This document shows, piece by piece, positions 19,465-28,102 of a stretch of DNA of 64,000 bases; the stretch's first letter is position 1, and the number at the start of each line of letters is the position of its first letter. Made by a program: the position numbers and the translations under genes. The notes under the pieces were generated by a model that was not told the origin of the DNA, searched no databases, and saw nothing but the letters and a program-made list of their open reading frames with translations. The stretch lies in assembly GCA_023410025.1 (NCBI GenBank), contig JAEYQM010000023.1, forward strand, positions 1 through 64,000, in the 5' to 3' direction. The DNA is from Bacillota bacterium (lineage in GTDB: Bacteria > Bacillota_I > Bacilli_A > ML615J-28 > CAG-698).

Positions 19465-19479
19465 TGCTTCTTTTTGTTT
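19451..19479 (+). terminator. Probable terminator at the end of the kinase gene
   Basis: AAGAAGC pairs with GCTTCTT across an eight-base loop that holds the kinase stop codon, followed by TTTG and TTT. It separates the sugar operon from maf, though read-through is likely. Confidence 0.6.
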
Positions 19480-19494
19480 AGATGGAGTAAATAA

Positions 19495-20058
19495 ATGAAA
19501 ATTATTTTAGGATCACAATCCCCAAGAAGAAAAGAATTACTAGAACTTTTAGGATATGAATTTACTGTCATTTCCCCTAATGTTGATGAAGTAGTAGAAT
19601 ATAGTAATTATGTTGAAATGGTAGAAAAAATTGCAATAAAAAAAGCCAATTTTATTAACCTAAATCATAAGGAAGAATTAATTATATGTGCTGATACAAT
19701 TGTTGTATGTAATGATCAATGCTTTGGAAAACCAAAAACTAAAGAAGAAGCCTACAAAATGATTCAAAGAATATCGGGAAAAGCTCATAGTGTTTATACG
19801 GCAGTTGCTTGTATTTATAAGGATAGTTTGTATAGTTTTGTTGAAGAGACAAAATGCTATGTAACTGAAATGTCAGATGAGGAAATAAATGAATATATAT
19901 CAACAAAAGAGCCTTATGATAAGGCTGGTGGATATGGTATTCAGGGCATATTTGCTAAATATATCGAAAAAATTGATGGTGACTATTATAATGTAATGGG
20001 TCTTCCTATATGTCGATTAAATAAGTTAATCAAGGAAATTAAAAACTCTCACTTTTAG
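19495..20058 (+). CDS. maf: Maf-family nucleotide pyrophosphatase
   Basis: House-cleaning nucleoside triphosphate pyrophosphatase of the Maf family (dTTP/UTP-type), 187 residues. The N-terminal LGSQSPRRKELLELLG, catalytic ADTIV, the GKPKTKEEAYKMI and SGKAHSVYTAV segments and the C-terminal EPYDKAGGYGIQG are all present. Start set by a GGAG site. Its last codons lie in a bidirectional terminator shared with the convergent M42 peptidase gene, which it overlaps by four bases. Confidence 0.95.
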   Translation: MKIILGSQSPRRKELLELLGYEFTVISPNVDEVVEYSNYVEMVEKIAIKKANFINLNHKEELIICADTIVVCNDQCFGKPKTKEEAYKMIQRISGKAHSVYTAVACIYKDSLYSFVEETKCYVTEMSDEEINEYISTKEPYDKAGGYGIQGIFAKYIEKIDGDYYNVMGLPICRLNKLIKEIKNSHF

Positions 20059-20068
20059 TGAGAGTTTT
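20042..20068. terminator. Bidirectional terminator between maf and the M42 gene
   Basis: An 11-bp perfect stem AAAACTCTCAC with GTGAGAGTTTT around a TTTTA loop. The T-run on each strand serves the opposing gene. It contains the stop codons of both genes, so it is also coding on both strands. Confidence 0.9.
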
Positions 20069-21080
20069 CTATATAAGCAAGAATTAATTTATAAGTGTTA
20101 ACTACTCCATCCATATGGGTTCTTTCCATACCATGACTTGCAGCAACCCCTGGACCAATTAAACCACCACATATATTATTTCCACCTCTTAAAGCTGCAG
20201 AAACATCTGAAGAATAGAATGGATAAATATCTACGGCATAACTTAATTTATTGTCTTTTGATAATTGAATTAATTTATTTGTAATATTGTAATCATATGG
20301 TCCTGAACCATCTTTTGCGCAAATTGATACATCAAACTCAGTACAACTTAAGTCTAGCCCAACACAACCCATATCAACAGCAATCATTTCATCTAAATCA
20401 GGAATACTGCTGGCACCATGACCAACTTCTTCATATGTTGAAATAATAAATTTTAATGTGTTTTCTGGAGTAATATTATTGGAATGAAGAAATTCAATAA
20501 CTGTAAATAAAATAGCTACAGAAATTTTATCATCAAGAAATCTTGACTTAATAAAACCATTATCCATAAAGATAGTTTTAGGATCAACAGCAATAAAATC
20601 ACCATTAGAAATACCTAGGTTTTCAGTATCTTTTTTAGAAGATACTTTTTCATCTAATCGAATATGCATATTCTTATCATTACGTTCAAGAGTTCTTGCA
20701 TTATCAAATACATGAACTGATGGAGCATCAGATAAAAATGTTCCTGTGTATACACGATTATCTCTTGTATAAACCTTACAATATTCTCCATCATATGTTG
20801 GAAGAATTGGACCACCAATTTGTGTAAAACTTAAAGTACCATTTGATTTAATACTTCTAACCATAGCACCAAGTGTATCTACATGGGCACTAAATCCAAT
20901 TGTATAGTCATTTTTACCAGGAATTGTAATAACTAGATTGCCTTTTTTATTCTTTTCGTATTGTAAATTTTTAGAAATTGCAACCTTTTCAAGATAATCA
21001 ATAATGTTATTAGTAAAACCTGAAGGACTATCAATTGAAAAAATCTTTTTAGCAAAATCTATTAAAAATTCTTTGTTCAT
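20055..21080 (-). CDS. M42-family aminopeptidase
   Basis: Dinuclear metal aminopeptidase of family M42 (glutamyl aminopeptidase/FrvX/YsdC type), cytoplasmic, 341 residues. Metal-ligand regions: SAHVDTLG, RFLDDK, EEVGHGAS and AVDMG, plus the C-terminal block GPGVAASHGMERTHMDGV. A strong GAGGAGG site precedes the ATG. The start overlaps the stop of hslO (ATGA), so the two are co-translated. Confidence 0.92.
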   Translation of the reverse strand: MNKEFLIDFAKKIFSIDSPSGFTNNIIDYLEKVAISKNLQYEKNKKGNLVITIPGKNDYTIGFSAHVDTLGAMVRSIKSNGTLSFTQIGGPILPTYDGEYCKVYTRDNRVYTGTFLSDAPSVHVFDNARTLERNDKNMHIRLDEKVSSKKDTENLGISNGDFIAVDPKTIFMDNGFIKSRFLDDKISVAILFTVIEFLHSNNITPENTLKFIISTYEEVGHGASSIPDLDEMIAVDMGCVGLDLSCTEFDVSICAKDGSGPYDYNITNKLIQLSKDNKLSYAVDIYPFYSSDVSAALRGGNNICGGLIGPGVAASHGMERTHMDGVVNTYKLILAYIENSH

Positions 21081-21943
21081 TTTTTCTTTGCCTCCTCTAT
21101 TAATTTTTCAATTTCACTTTCATTAAAACTGTATTGTTCACAACAATAATGACATGTTGTTTTAATTTCTTTCTCTTCGTGTAATAATTCTTCTAAATCC
21201 TTAACGCCTAAAGTAATTAGACCTCGTGCAAAGTTTTCTTTACTACAAGTACATTCAAACTTCACATTTTTTGTTTCAAGAACTTCAAAATCTTCTTCAA
21301 ATAATAATTCTAATATTTCTTCTAATGAACAATTTTCAATAAGAGTTGAAACAGAATTAATTCGTTTTAAACATTCTTCAAGTTTTGTAATTGTTTCATC
21401 ACTAGTTCCAGGCAATAATTGAAATACCATTCCCCCACTAGTTCTACATTTGTTATCAACATCAATTAGAATACCAAGGTATACAGCAGAAGGAGTTTGT
21501 TCACTTTCCATAAAATAATATGTAAAGTCACTTGCAACATTACCTGTTGTTTCGATTGTTGAAGTAAAGAAGTCTTTTAATTTTAAATCTTTAATAACTT
21601 CTAATAAACCACTATTACCAATTGCAAAAGAATCATCTAATCCATTTTTGCCAACAAAGTTAATATGAGGATTATCAACATAACCTCTAACTGTCCCTGT
21701 GCCATTGGCATCAACAATAATATTCCCAATTGGTCCATTACCATTCAATTTAATAGTTAATGCTTCATCGTTTTTAAGCATTGCTCCCATCATTAATCCA
21801 ACTGACATAACTTTTCCTAATGCTGAAGATGCAGATGGCCATAAATCATGTCTTCTTATTGTTTCATTAACAATATCCTTATTTTTTACCAAGTATACTC
21901 TAACTTGATTTTGTAAGGCTAAAGCCTTAACTAAATAATCCAT
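21077..21943 (-). CDS. hslO: Redox-regulated chaperone Hsp33
   Basis: Holdase chaperone activated by oxidation and unfolding. The C-terminal zinc switch is present as C231-x-C233 and C264-x-x-C267 (FECTCS, CHYC). An additional C268 makes the second half CHYCC. The N-terminal part has the family blocks RRHDLWPSASSALGKVMSVGLM-type (partial), GNGPIGNIIVDANGTG and VRGYVDNP. Length 288. Start preceded by AAAGGTGAT. First gene of a two-gene operon with the M42 peptidase. Confidence 0.96.
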   Translation of the reverse strand: MDYLVKALALQNQVRVYLVKNKDIVNETIRRHDLWPSASSALGKVMSVGLMMGAMLKNDEALTIKLNGNGPIGNIIVDANGTGTVRGYVDNPHINFVGKNGLDDSFAIGNSGLLEVIKDLKLKDFFTSTIETTGNVASDFTYYFMESEQTPSAVYLGILIDVDNKCRTSGGMVFQLLPGTSDETITKLEECLKRINSVSTLIENCSLEEILELLFEEDFEVLETKNVKFECTCSKENFARGLITLGVKDLEELLHEEKEIKTTCHYCCEQYSFNESEIEKLIEEAKKK

Positions 21944-21960
21944 TTAAATCACCTTTAATT

Positions 21961-21989
21961 ATTATACCACAAATATAAATATTTCTTAA
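21961..21989 (-). promoter_or_regulatory. Promoter for hslO (divergent)
   Basis: On the minus strand an extended TGG-TATAAT (TATAAT at 21961-21966) with a -35-like TTAAGA at 21984-21989, 17-bp spacer. Its -35 overlaps that of the opposing promoter. Confidence 0.7.
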
Positions 21990-22015
21990 CATTAAATCAC
22001 ATTTTATGGTATAAT
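21986..22015 (+). promoter_or_regulatory. Promoter for the YcxB-like gene (divergent)
   Basis: -35 TTAACA (21986-21991), 18-bp spacer, extended -10 TGG-TATAAT (TATAAT at 22010-22015), then GGAGG and the ATG at 22039. Confidence 0.75.
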
Positions 22016-22038
22016 AATAAAGAATTTGGAGGTATAAA

Positions 22039-22602
22039 ATGGATAGAGTCGTTTCAAAAACAAATTATAGTCGTCAACAACATAAAGAATTTTATAAATT
22101 TCATATGTTTCACAAAACTACATCAACATATTTTATTTTAGTTCTTGCCGTTTTCGTAGTTGTAATTGCAGTTATAAACACATTTCAAGTAATTAGAGAT
22201 AAAGGAAATATCAGTCAAGTATTTGTATTATGGGGTCTTGCTGCATTTTCTGTACTTGCAACACCACTAATGATGATAACAAGAATTAATAACATCGTAA
22301 AGAATGAAACAAAAGAAAGAAAAGATTCATACGATACAATTGAAGTTACAAAAGCAAAAATTGTTAGAACAAGCTCAGTAATGGAAGGAAAAGCCGTATT
22401 TGGATGGCATCAAATTGAAAGCATTGCTGAAACAGAAAAATATATTTATCTTTATACTGGTCCATCAACAGGTATATTTATTGTAAAAGATGATATTATT
22501 GAAGGAAATGTTGAGTTATTTAAGAAACTTGCTGAAAATAACATGAAGAAAAACAAAAAAGGAAAAATTAAATATACTACACATTTTAGGGTAAAAAAAT
22601 GA
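22039..22602 (+). CDS. YcxB-like membrane protein
   Basis: 187 residues, two membrane helices around 30-50 and 62-80, then a cytoplasmic beta-rich domain with FGWHQIESIAETEKYIYLY. This resembles the YcxB-like C-terminal domain (W-x-x-I-x-x-I-x-E-x-x-x-Y-x-Y/F-L-Y). Basic C-terminal tail. Two further proteins of the same type lie at 40383-41632. The function of this family is not known. Strong GGAGG site and own promoter. It overlaps the next gene by four bases. Confidence 0.7.
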   Translation: MDRVVSKTNYSRQQHKEFYKFHMFHKTTSTYFILVLAVFVVVIAVINTFQVIRDKGNISQVFVLWGLAAFSVLATPLMMITRINNIVKNETKERKDSYDTIEVTKAKIVRTSSVMEGKAVFGWHQIESIAETEKYIYLYTGPSTGIFIVKDDIIEGNVELFKKLAENNMKKNKKGKIKYTTHFRVKK

Positions 22603-23156
22603 TTCAAGACTATATAAAATGGTATAGTAAAAATTCTGAGTTTTTAGATAAACTATATAAAAATGGTTCAATACTATATGATCGAATTGAAGACGTAGTA
22701 GGACTTATGAATATTATTAGTGATGATAGATGGTCAGGTTTACTATTTAATCCTGAAATAGATCAATTTGAAGATGTTGAAAAATTATTTGAATTAGGTT
22801 ATAATTTTTTATATGATCGTGTAAATGAAATTCAATATTATTTAAAATATAATTTTAGTGATAATATTGAAGAGTTAAAGAAATATGAAAGTTTAATTAA
22901 TTATAGTTTTTATATTGATGAAATATTAGATGCAGTAAAAGAAAATAAAGAATTGTATGAAGTTATATCAAAAGAATTAGAACCAATTCAAGATAAACTT
23001 GATGCAATTATTACTAATAAAAAAACTTTTAATATTGAAGTGTTAGATGAATATAATATTATCATATCTAGTTTAATCCCTAGTGATGCGGAAGTATATA
23101 CAATTGTAGATATATTTCAAAGCTCATATGCGTATATTGAAGATATGTTTAAATAA
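22599..23156 (+). CDS. Hypothetical acidic helical protein
   Basis: 185 residues, no signal peptide or membrane helix, acidic and rich in Asp, Glu, Tyr and Ile; mostly helix by composition. No family recognised. It starts with ATGA overlap at the end of the YcxB-like gene and is followed by a strong terminator, so it is co-expressed with that membrane protein and may be its cytoplasmic partner. Confidence 0.7.
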   Translation: MIQDYIKWYSKNSEFLDKLYKNGSILYDRIEDVVGLMNIISDDRWSGLLFNPEIDQFEDVEKLFELGYNFLYDRVNEIQYYLKYNFSDNIEELKKYESLINYSFYIDEILDAVKENKELYEVISKELEPIQDKLDAIITNKKTFNIEVLDEYNIIISSLIPSDAEVYTIVDIFQSSYAYIEDMFK

Positions 23157-23190
23157 AAATAGTGTTCTTTTCGAACACTATTTTTTATAT
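23156..23190. terminator. Bidirectional terminator between 22599 gene and mntP
   Basis: A 12-bp perfect stem AAAATAGTGTTC with GAACACTATTTT, loop TTTTC, T-runs on both strands. Confidence 0.92.
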
Positions 23191-23724
23191 AATACCAAAT
23201 ATTGTTAAAATTCCTAAAGAAACAAAAATAATAAATGTTAATAATCCTGTATTAAACGATGATTTTGATATCTTGTTACCTAGTATAAAAGCTATGAATG
23301 TAATGGTTGCACTAATAATACCAAATATAATTGCCGGTATTATAATTAATTTGTTTGTAAATCCATATGAAAAACCAATAAATATACTATCAATACTTAC
23401 ACCAAAAGATAATAATATAACTCCAATAATCCCCACAATACCCTTAGAGTCATCATCTTTTTTAATAAGTGACATTAGTCCAAGTAGTATAAAGATTACT
23501 CCACCAATTAAATTGCCATATTTATTAACACTATTCCTAAAGATGGAACAAAATAAATAAGCAATAACAGGCAGTAAAAAATGCAAAACTCCTATAAAAA
23601 TAGGAGTCCAAATTTTGCTTTTTTTAGGATATTGGCCATTTGAAGCATATACAGTACATGCAACAAAAGCATCAACGCTTAATAGTAAGCCAATTCCAAT
23701 AGATAAGATTATTACTTCGATCAT
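23185..23724 (-). CDS. mntP: MntP-type manganese efflux protein
   Basis: 179 residues with six membrane helices. The two repeats each carry the metal-site signature: LLSVDAFVA in helix one and [15 protein letters not shown] in helix four, as in MntP (LSMDAF and TSIDA). Predicted to export Mn(II). No yybP-ykoY-like riboswitch is seen, because it starts inside the end of lysS (ATGA overlap) and is co-transcribed with it. The plus-strand open frame opposite is a shadow. Confidence 0.85.
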   Translation of the reverse strand: MIEVIILSIGIGLLLSVDAFVACTVYASNGQYPKKSKIWTPIFIGVLHFLLPVIAYLFCSIFRNSVNKYGNLIGGVIFILLGLMSLIKKDDDSKGIVGIIGVILLSFGVSIDSIFIGFSYGFTNKLIIIPAIIFGIISATITFIAFILGNKISKSSFNTGLLTFIIFVSLGILTIFGII

Positions 23725-25211
23725 TTAGTACGCATATGTGGGAATAAAATAACATCGCGGATAGAATCAATACCTGTAAGTAACATGATTAATCTATCAA
23801 TACCAATACCAAGGCCTCCAGCAGGTGGCATACCATACTCTAGAGCTTCAACAAAGTCATGATCCATTTCAGTAGCTTCATCATTACCTAAATCTTTTTC
23901 TTTCAATTGATTTTCAAATCTTTCTCTTTGATCAATTGGGTCATTTAATTCAGTAAATGCATTCGCATATTCTTTCTTGTTAATGAATAATTCAAAACGA
24001 TCTGTAAAACGAGGATCTTTTAAATTCTTCTTAGCAAGTGGAGAAATTTCAATTGGATGACCATATACAAATGTAGGTTGAATTAAAGTTTCTTCAACAA
24101 ATTCTTCAAAGAATAAATTGATAATATGACCATATGCCATTTGATGTTTACTTACATGTACATTATGTTTCTTAGCTATTTCTAAAGCTTCTTCAGTAGA
24201 TGTAACTTTAAAGAAATCAACACCTGTAACTTCTTTAATAGCGTCTACCATATGAATTCTCTTAAACTTTGGAGCTAAGCTAATATTTTTTTCTTGATAT
24301 ACTAATTCAGTTGTTCCACAAACTTTTAAGGCAACTGTTGATAAACATTCTTCAATAATATCCATCATACCTTCCATATCAGAATAGGCTAAATATGCTT
24401 CAATAGTTGTGAATTCAGGATTATGAGTTGAATCCATACCTTCATTTCTAAATAATCTACCAATTTCATAAACAGCTTCCATACCACCAACTAGTAATCT
24501 CTTTAATGGTAATTCAGTAGCAATTCTTAAGTAGAAATCCATATCTAATGTATTATGATGTGTAACGAATGGTCTTGCGTTTGCTCCACCTAAAATAGGT
24601 TGAAGAATTGGCGTTTCCACCTCAACAAATCCCTTTCCATCAAAGAAATTTTGAACTGCTCTAATAATTTTTGGACGCATAAATGCAACACGCTTAGAAT
24701 CCTCGTTAACGATTAAATCAACATAACGATGACGTCTAGCTTCTTCCTTATCTTGCAATCCGTGATACTTATCAGGTAGTGGTCTTAATGCTTTTGTTAA
24801 GTGAGTAAGTTTTGTTGCTTTAACTGTAATTTCTCCTGTATTAGTACGGATAACTAAACCAGTTATACCAACAATATCACCTAAATCTGCCATATTAAAT
24901 ACTTCAAATTCTTGTTCTGTTACCATATCTTGTCTAACATATACTTGAATTTCTCCGTATTTATCTTGAAGGTGCATAAAGCCAGCTTTACCCTTGCTTC
25001 TAATTGTCATAATACGACCTGCAATTGAAACCTCTATATTAAGTTCATGCAATTCTTCTTTTGATAAATGGTCATATTTAGACTTAATATCAAGAGAATT
25101 AGAGTTTCTTTCAAATTTTTGACCAAATGGATCAATACCCTTGTCTCTTAATTCATTCATTTTTTTTCTTCTAACTAATTCTTGATCAGTTAAACGAATA
25201 TCCATAGACAT
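23721..25211 (-). CDS. lysS: Lysyl-tRNA synthetase, class II
   Basis: 496 residues from this start. N-terminal OB-fold anticodon-binding domain ([19 protein letters not shown]), then class II catalytic motifs: motif 1 around FVEVETPIL, motif 2 [15 protein letters not shown], motif 3 [12 protein letters not shown]. The open frame extends upstream to 25253, but AGAGGTGG just before the ATG at 25211 sets the start. A second ATG two codons later is less well spaced. No T-box leader is seen in the short upstream region. Confidence 0.97.
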   Translation of the reverse strand: MSMDIRLTDQELVRRKKMNELRDKGIDPFGQKFERNSNSLDIKSKYDHLSKEELHELNIEVSIAGRIMTIRSKGKAGFMHLQDKYGEIQVYVRQDMVTEQEFEVFNMADLGDIVGITGLVIRTNTGEITVKATKLTHLTKALRPLPDKYHGLQDKEEARRHRYVDLIVNEDSKRVAFMRPKIIRAVQNFFDGKGFVEVETPILQPILGGANARPFVTHHNTLDMDFYLRIATELPLKRLLVGGMEAVYEIGRLFRNEGMDSTHNPEFTTIEAYLAYSDMEGMMDIIEECLSTVALKVCGTTELVYQEKNISLAPKFKRIHMVDAIKEVTGVDFFKVTSTEEALEIAKKHNVHVSKHQMAYGHIINLFFEEFVEETLIQPTFVYGHPIEISPLAKKNLKDPRFTDRFELFINKKEYANAFTELNDPIDQRERFENQLKEKDLGNDEATEMDHDFVEALEYGMPPAGGLGIGIDRLIMLLTGIDSIRDVILFPHMRTK

Positions 25212-25233
25212 AAAACCACCTCTTTGTTTTTGT

Positions 25234-25242
25234 ATTATACCA
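25234..25242 (-). promoter_or_regulatory. Extended -10 promoter for lysS-mntP
   Basis: TGG-TATAAT on the minus strand (TATAAT at 25234-25239). No good -35 (TTTATT at expected spacing), as is common with extended -10 promoters in this window. Confidence 0.6.
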
Positions 25243-25269
25243 TAATTAAACATAAAAATAAACTAAAAT

Positions 25270-25980
25270 TTAAAAGACATAGGGTTGAAGTATTTCTGTA
25301 ATTAAGGAATACCCTAAAATAGATATATGTAACCCTTCAATTGTATATTCTTTCATAAGATTTCCAGTTCCATCTTTTAATTTTGAATTTACATCAATAT
25401 ACTTGATATTATTATTATCACAAATTTTAATTAATTGATTATTAATAAAATTAATATCACTATTTTTTCTTCTACCAACAATTATTTTACTTAAGGCAAT
25501 GGCTGATGAGTTAACAGGATATAAAGAAATTACAAATATTTGTGCATTTGGTATAGCTTCTTTAATTCTATTAATAATTTTTTTAATATTATTTACTACA
25601 TACTCTTTGCTTTTTTTGTTACCTAAATCATTAGTTCCAATTTGTAAGAATATTTTTCGAGGACTTATGTTAATAACATTGTCATCTAACCTACTTAAAA
25701 CATCATCAGTTGTGTCACTTGCAATTCCTCGATTATAAATATCTGATTTTAAAAAAAACTCATGAGTCCTATAAAAATCAGTTAAGGAATCACCTAAGAA
25801 GACAATACAATTCTTTTTAGCTGCTTTATTCATTTCAGAATAAATCCATTTCTTTTGACTTTTTGATTCCTTGATATAATTTGAATAGTAGTATACAAGA
25901 GTAATAAGAAGGGATAAAACAACTACAAATAAAAAAACAATAATAATAAATAGTATATTATTAATTACAATTAAAAACAT
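25270..25980 (-). CDS. Membrane-anchored SGNH/GDSL hydrolase
   Basis: 236 residues. One N-terminal membrane helix (about 8-33) with a short cytoplasmic start, then an SGNH domain: FLGDSLTD (nucleophile serine), NRGIASDTTDDVLSRL (glycine block), QIGTNDLG (asparagine block) and GLHISILGY (histidine block). The residue before GLH is Glu where many esterases have Asp (DxxH), so the catalytic acid is changed or displaced. GGAGGA precedes the ATG. Probably a lysophospholipase, esterase or polysaccharide deacetylase acting at the cell surface. Confidence 0.85.
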   Translation of the reverse strand: MFLIVINNILFIIIVFLFVVVLSLLITLVYYYSNYIKESKSQKKWIYSEMNKAAKKNCIVFLGDSLTDFYRTHEFFLKSDIYNRGIASDTTDDVLSRLDDNVINISPRKIFLQIGTNDLGNKKSKEYVVNNIKKIINRIKEAIPNAQIFVISLYPVNSSAIALSKIIVGRRKNSDINFINNQLIKICDNNNIKYIDVNSKLKDGTGNLMKEYTIEGLHISILGYSLITEILQPYVF

Positions 25981-26452
25981 ATAAAATCCTCCGATATATC
26001 TATTCTATCATAATCATTAATTAATTACAAATGATAAAGTTTATACTTTAATATTTAAAAACTAAAATTATGTGATATAATGTTTAATGATAACTAATAA
26101 AAAATTATATAATGAGTTTATACACATAATATAACCTATAGAAAATAATTTAAAGATTATCATTAGGTGAAATTATTAAAAAAATAGGATTGAAATAGAT
26201 AAAAATCAATATAAAGAATTTGGCTATATTATTGAGAAAAAATATTTTAATATATTTAGACACTATTTTATTCAAACATCTTACTATTATTTATGCTAAC
26301 TTATTGGAAAAATAACAAATAATGATATGAATAATTATAAATTAAATTATTCTAAAGTACTAACAAGCATTTAAGAATAATTAAGGGTATTATATCAATA
26401 GATTACATATAGTGTTAAAAAAAGACTTAGAATTATTAATGGAGAAGAAAAT
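25981..26452 (+). pseudogene. 470-bp region without an intact gene; possible decayed coding relic
   Basis: No open frame longer than about 40 codons. Between about 26195 and 26300 one frame reads IEIDKNQYKEFGYIIEKKY and continues with aromatic-rich residues to a TAA. Another frame resumes as LIGKITNNDMNNY and a third gives VLKKDLELLMEKK just before 26453. The protein-like runs with shifts and stops between them suggest a decayed gene read on the plus strand, perhaps upstream kin of the 26453 gene. A TATAAT lies near 26076. AT-rich noise is an alternative explanation. Confidence 0.35.
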
Positions 26453-26980
26453 ATGGAAATGATTTATATAGCTATAGTAGTAGTACTACTCACACTTTTT
26501 TATAATATATTTATTTTACCAATACAGAGAAATAAAAAGATTACAGATAAATTAAGTGTATTTGAAAAACAGGGATTCATTTTGATGAAAGAAGAAAAAA
26601 AGCCATATGATTATACATTAGATAGCGAGAATTTAACAATTTATATTAAATTTGTATATGTACCAAAACATTCTATTATTACCATAAACAATAGATCAAC
26701 ATGGAGATTGTCATGGGGAGGTAATCCTAATAAACCAGGTAGACCATTTCCTAATCACCGCTATATAAGTGAAATTGATGACTTTTCAAAGTTTACAATT
26801 AAAAAAGAGAAAAAAACCTTAAAATTATTTTTAATATATGAAAAAACAGAAAAAATACTAATGTATTTAAATGAAAGTGAACTTGATTTTGTAACAACAA
26901 AAACAAGTCCATATGGATATAAGGTAAGTAATTTTAGTAGTATAGAAGAAGATTTTAATGACTTAATAACATATAAATAA
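26453..26980 (+). CDS. Hypothetical membrane-anchored protein
   Basis: 175 residues; one N-terminal membrane helix (about 3-25), then a soluble domain, likely beta-rich, with a central WRLSWGGNPNKPGRPFPNHRY stretch unusually rich in Gly, Pro and Trp. No family recognised. A GGAGAAG site sits before the ATG. It lies just upstream of yabP with 32 bases between, but a role in sporulation is not supported by any motif. Confidence 0.65.
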   Translation: MEMIYIAIVVVLLTLFYNIFILPIQRNKKITDKLSVFEKQGFILMKEEKKPYDYTLDSENLTIYIKFVYVPKHSIITINNRSTWRLSWGGNPNKPGRPFPNHRYISEIDDFSKFTIKKEKKTLKLFLIYEKTEKILMYLNESELDFVTTKTSPYGYKVSNFSSIEEDFNDLITYK

Positions 26981-26984
26981 TTAT

Positions 26985-27006
26985 ATCTCATATAATTTTA
27001 TGAGGT
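26985..27006 (+). promoter_or_regulatory. Hairpin covering the yabP ribosome-binding site
   Basis: ATCTCATA pairs with TATGAGGT (one T-G pair), loop TAATTT. The 3' arm includes most of the GAGGTG ribosome-binding site of yabP, and no T-run follows. It could limit translation of yabPQ. Confidence 0.45.
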
Positions 27007-27012
27007 GAAATT

Positions 27013-27288
27013 ATGAATGAAACAATAAAGCAAGAAATTCAATTAAAGAATCGCAAAGACTTAAATATTAGCGGAGTAAAAAAAATATATTCTCTAAATG
27101 AAAATGAATTTGTTTTAGATACATTACTTGGGAAAATGAGAGTTTGTGGAAGTGGATTAGAAATGATTCAACTTGATATTGAAAAAGGTATTTTAATTAT
27201 TTCTGGCAATATTAGTCTAATGGAATATGCAGATAACATTAAAGTCAAAAAAGATCATTCAAGTTTCATTACTAAGTTATTCAAATGA
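27013..27288 (+). CDS. yabP: Sporulation protein YabP family
   Basis: 91 residues. Matches the YabP/YqfC fold pattern: LKNRKDLNISGVKKIYSLNE, then LDTLLGKMRVCGSGLEM, then LDIEKGILIISGNISLMEY. In Bacillus YabP is a mother-cell spore coat/cortex-stage protein. It is followed with an ATGA overlap by a YabQ-like membrane protein, the conserved partner order. Start chosen by GAGGTGA. Related YqfC is less likely because of the neighbour. Confidence 0.82.
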   Translation: MNETIKQEIQLKNRKDLNISGVKKIYSLNENEFVLDTLLGKMRVCGSGLEMIQLDIEKGILIISGNISLMEYADNIKVKKDHSSFITKLFK

Positions 27289-27728
27289 GCTACACATTTC
27301 TTGATCAAGTTATTATCATAATTAAATTTATTATTCTTGGGATATATATGTCAATTATGATTGATATATGTGCCAGTATAACTATCAAGAATAAATTTAT
27401 TAATTGGATAATACAAATATTATTTTGGTTATTAAATGTTTTTATTGTTTTAAAAGTAGTTTTATCAATTAGTAGTGGTTATTTACCAATATATAGTTTC
27501 TTATTCTTTATAGGTGGATATTTAATTTATATCTATTTTATTAAAAAATCTTTTCTTAAAATGATAAAAAATGTTAAGACGGGATATAGAAAGTCAAAGA
27601 AAAGTATAATGGCTGTTATACTACCAATTACATTTGCAAAAAAGATATTTAGTATTTTTAAAAAAATTTTTAAAATAATTTTTAAAAAGAAAATAAAAGT
27701 TAATAATAATATAGATGTCACACAATAG
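27285..27728 (+). CDS. yabQ: Spore cortex protein YabQ-like membrane protein
   Basis: 147 residues with about four membrane helices in the first 90 residues and a very basic Lys-rich tail. The pattern of a glycine then aspartate near the first helix (LGIYMSIMIDICAS), LFWLLNVFIV and the YLPIYSFLFFIGGYLIY segment fits YabQ, needed for spore cortex formation in Bacillus. The assignment leans on the preceding yabP and ATGA coupling. No divIC follows, unlike Bacillus. Confidence 0.75.
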   Translation: MSYTFLDQVIIIIKFIILGIYMSIMIDICASITIKNKFINWIIQILFWLLNVFIVLKVVLSISSGYLPIYSFLFFIGGYLIYIYFIKKSFLKMIKNVKTGYRKSKKSIMAVILPITFAKKIFSIFKKIFKIIFKKKIKVNNNIDVTQ

Positions 27729-27752
27729 ATTAGATTGAATCTAATCTTTTTA
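27727..27752 (+). terminator. Intrinsic terminator after yabQ
   Basis: AGATTAGA with TCTAATCT around a TTGAA loop, then TTTTT. The stem begins in the yabQ stop codon. Confidence 0.85.
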
Positions 27753-27784
27753 ATTAAAAAAATAAAAAAAGCATAAAAAAAGTC

Positions 27785-27813
27785 TTGCTTTTTTAAATTT
27801 TGTATAGTATGAT
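27785..27813 (+). promoter_or_regulatory. tRNA operon promoter
   Basis: -35 TTGCTT (27785-27790), 17-bp spacer, -10 TATGAT (27808-27813), about 30 bases before tRNA-Tyr. Confidence 0.8.
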
Positions 27814-27844
27814 ATTAGAGCAAATGCATGTTGCAAACATAAAT

Positions 27845-27929
27845 GGAGGGGTAGCGAAGTGGCTAAACGCGGTGGACTGTAAATCCACTCTCTCCGAGTT
27901 CGGCAGTTCGAATCTGCCCCCCTCCACCA
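27845..27929 (+). tRNA. tRNA-Tyr (GTA)
   Basis: 85-nt class II tRNA with acceptor GGAGGGG/CCCCTCC, anticodon stem GTGGA/TCCAC around loop CTGTAAA (anticodon GTA), a long variable arm, T-loop TTCGAAT and an encoded CCA end. Confidence 0.97.
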
Positions 27930-27940
27930 TTTTTGTTAGT

Positions 27941-28016
27941 AGGCCCATAGCCAAGCGGTAAGGCAACGGACTTTGACTCCGTCATTTCGGTTGTTCGAAT
28001 CAACCTGGGCCTGCCA
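27941..28016 (+). tRNA. tRNA-Gln (TTG)
   Basis: 76-nt tRNA with acceptor AGGCCCA/TGGGCCT, anticodon loop CTTTGAC (anticodon TTG), T-loop TTCGAAT and encoded CCA. It is 11 bases after tRNA-Tyr in the same unit. Confidence 0.97.
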
Positions 28017-28023
28017 TTTGAAT

Positions 28024-28053
28024 AAAATCCATTGATTTGGATTTTTTATTTTA
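28024..28053 (+). terminator. Terminator of the tRNA operon
   Basis: AAAATCCA with TGGATTTT, loop TTGATT, then a T-rich tail. Confidence 0.85.
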
Positions 28054-28102
28054 CCCCTTATTAAAATTAGCTATTTGTTAATAATAAAATAGGAGGTAAA
28101 TT

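Noticed and set aside
23162..23560. Plus-strand 132-residue open frame
   Set aside because: It lies wholly opposite mntP, which has conserved motifs; the plus frame is a shadow without a ribosome-binding site.
27766..27796. Second terminator hairpin (AAAAAAGCA with TGCTTTTTT) before the tRNAs
   Set aside because: It overlaps the -35 of the tRNA promoter and has a weak, mostly A-T stem; the stronger hairpin at 27727-27752 already ends yabQ.
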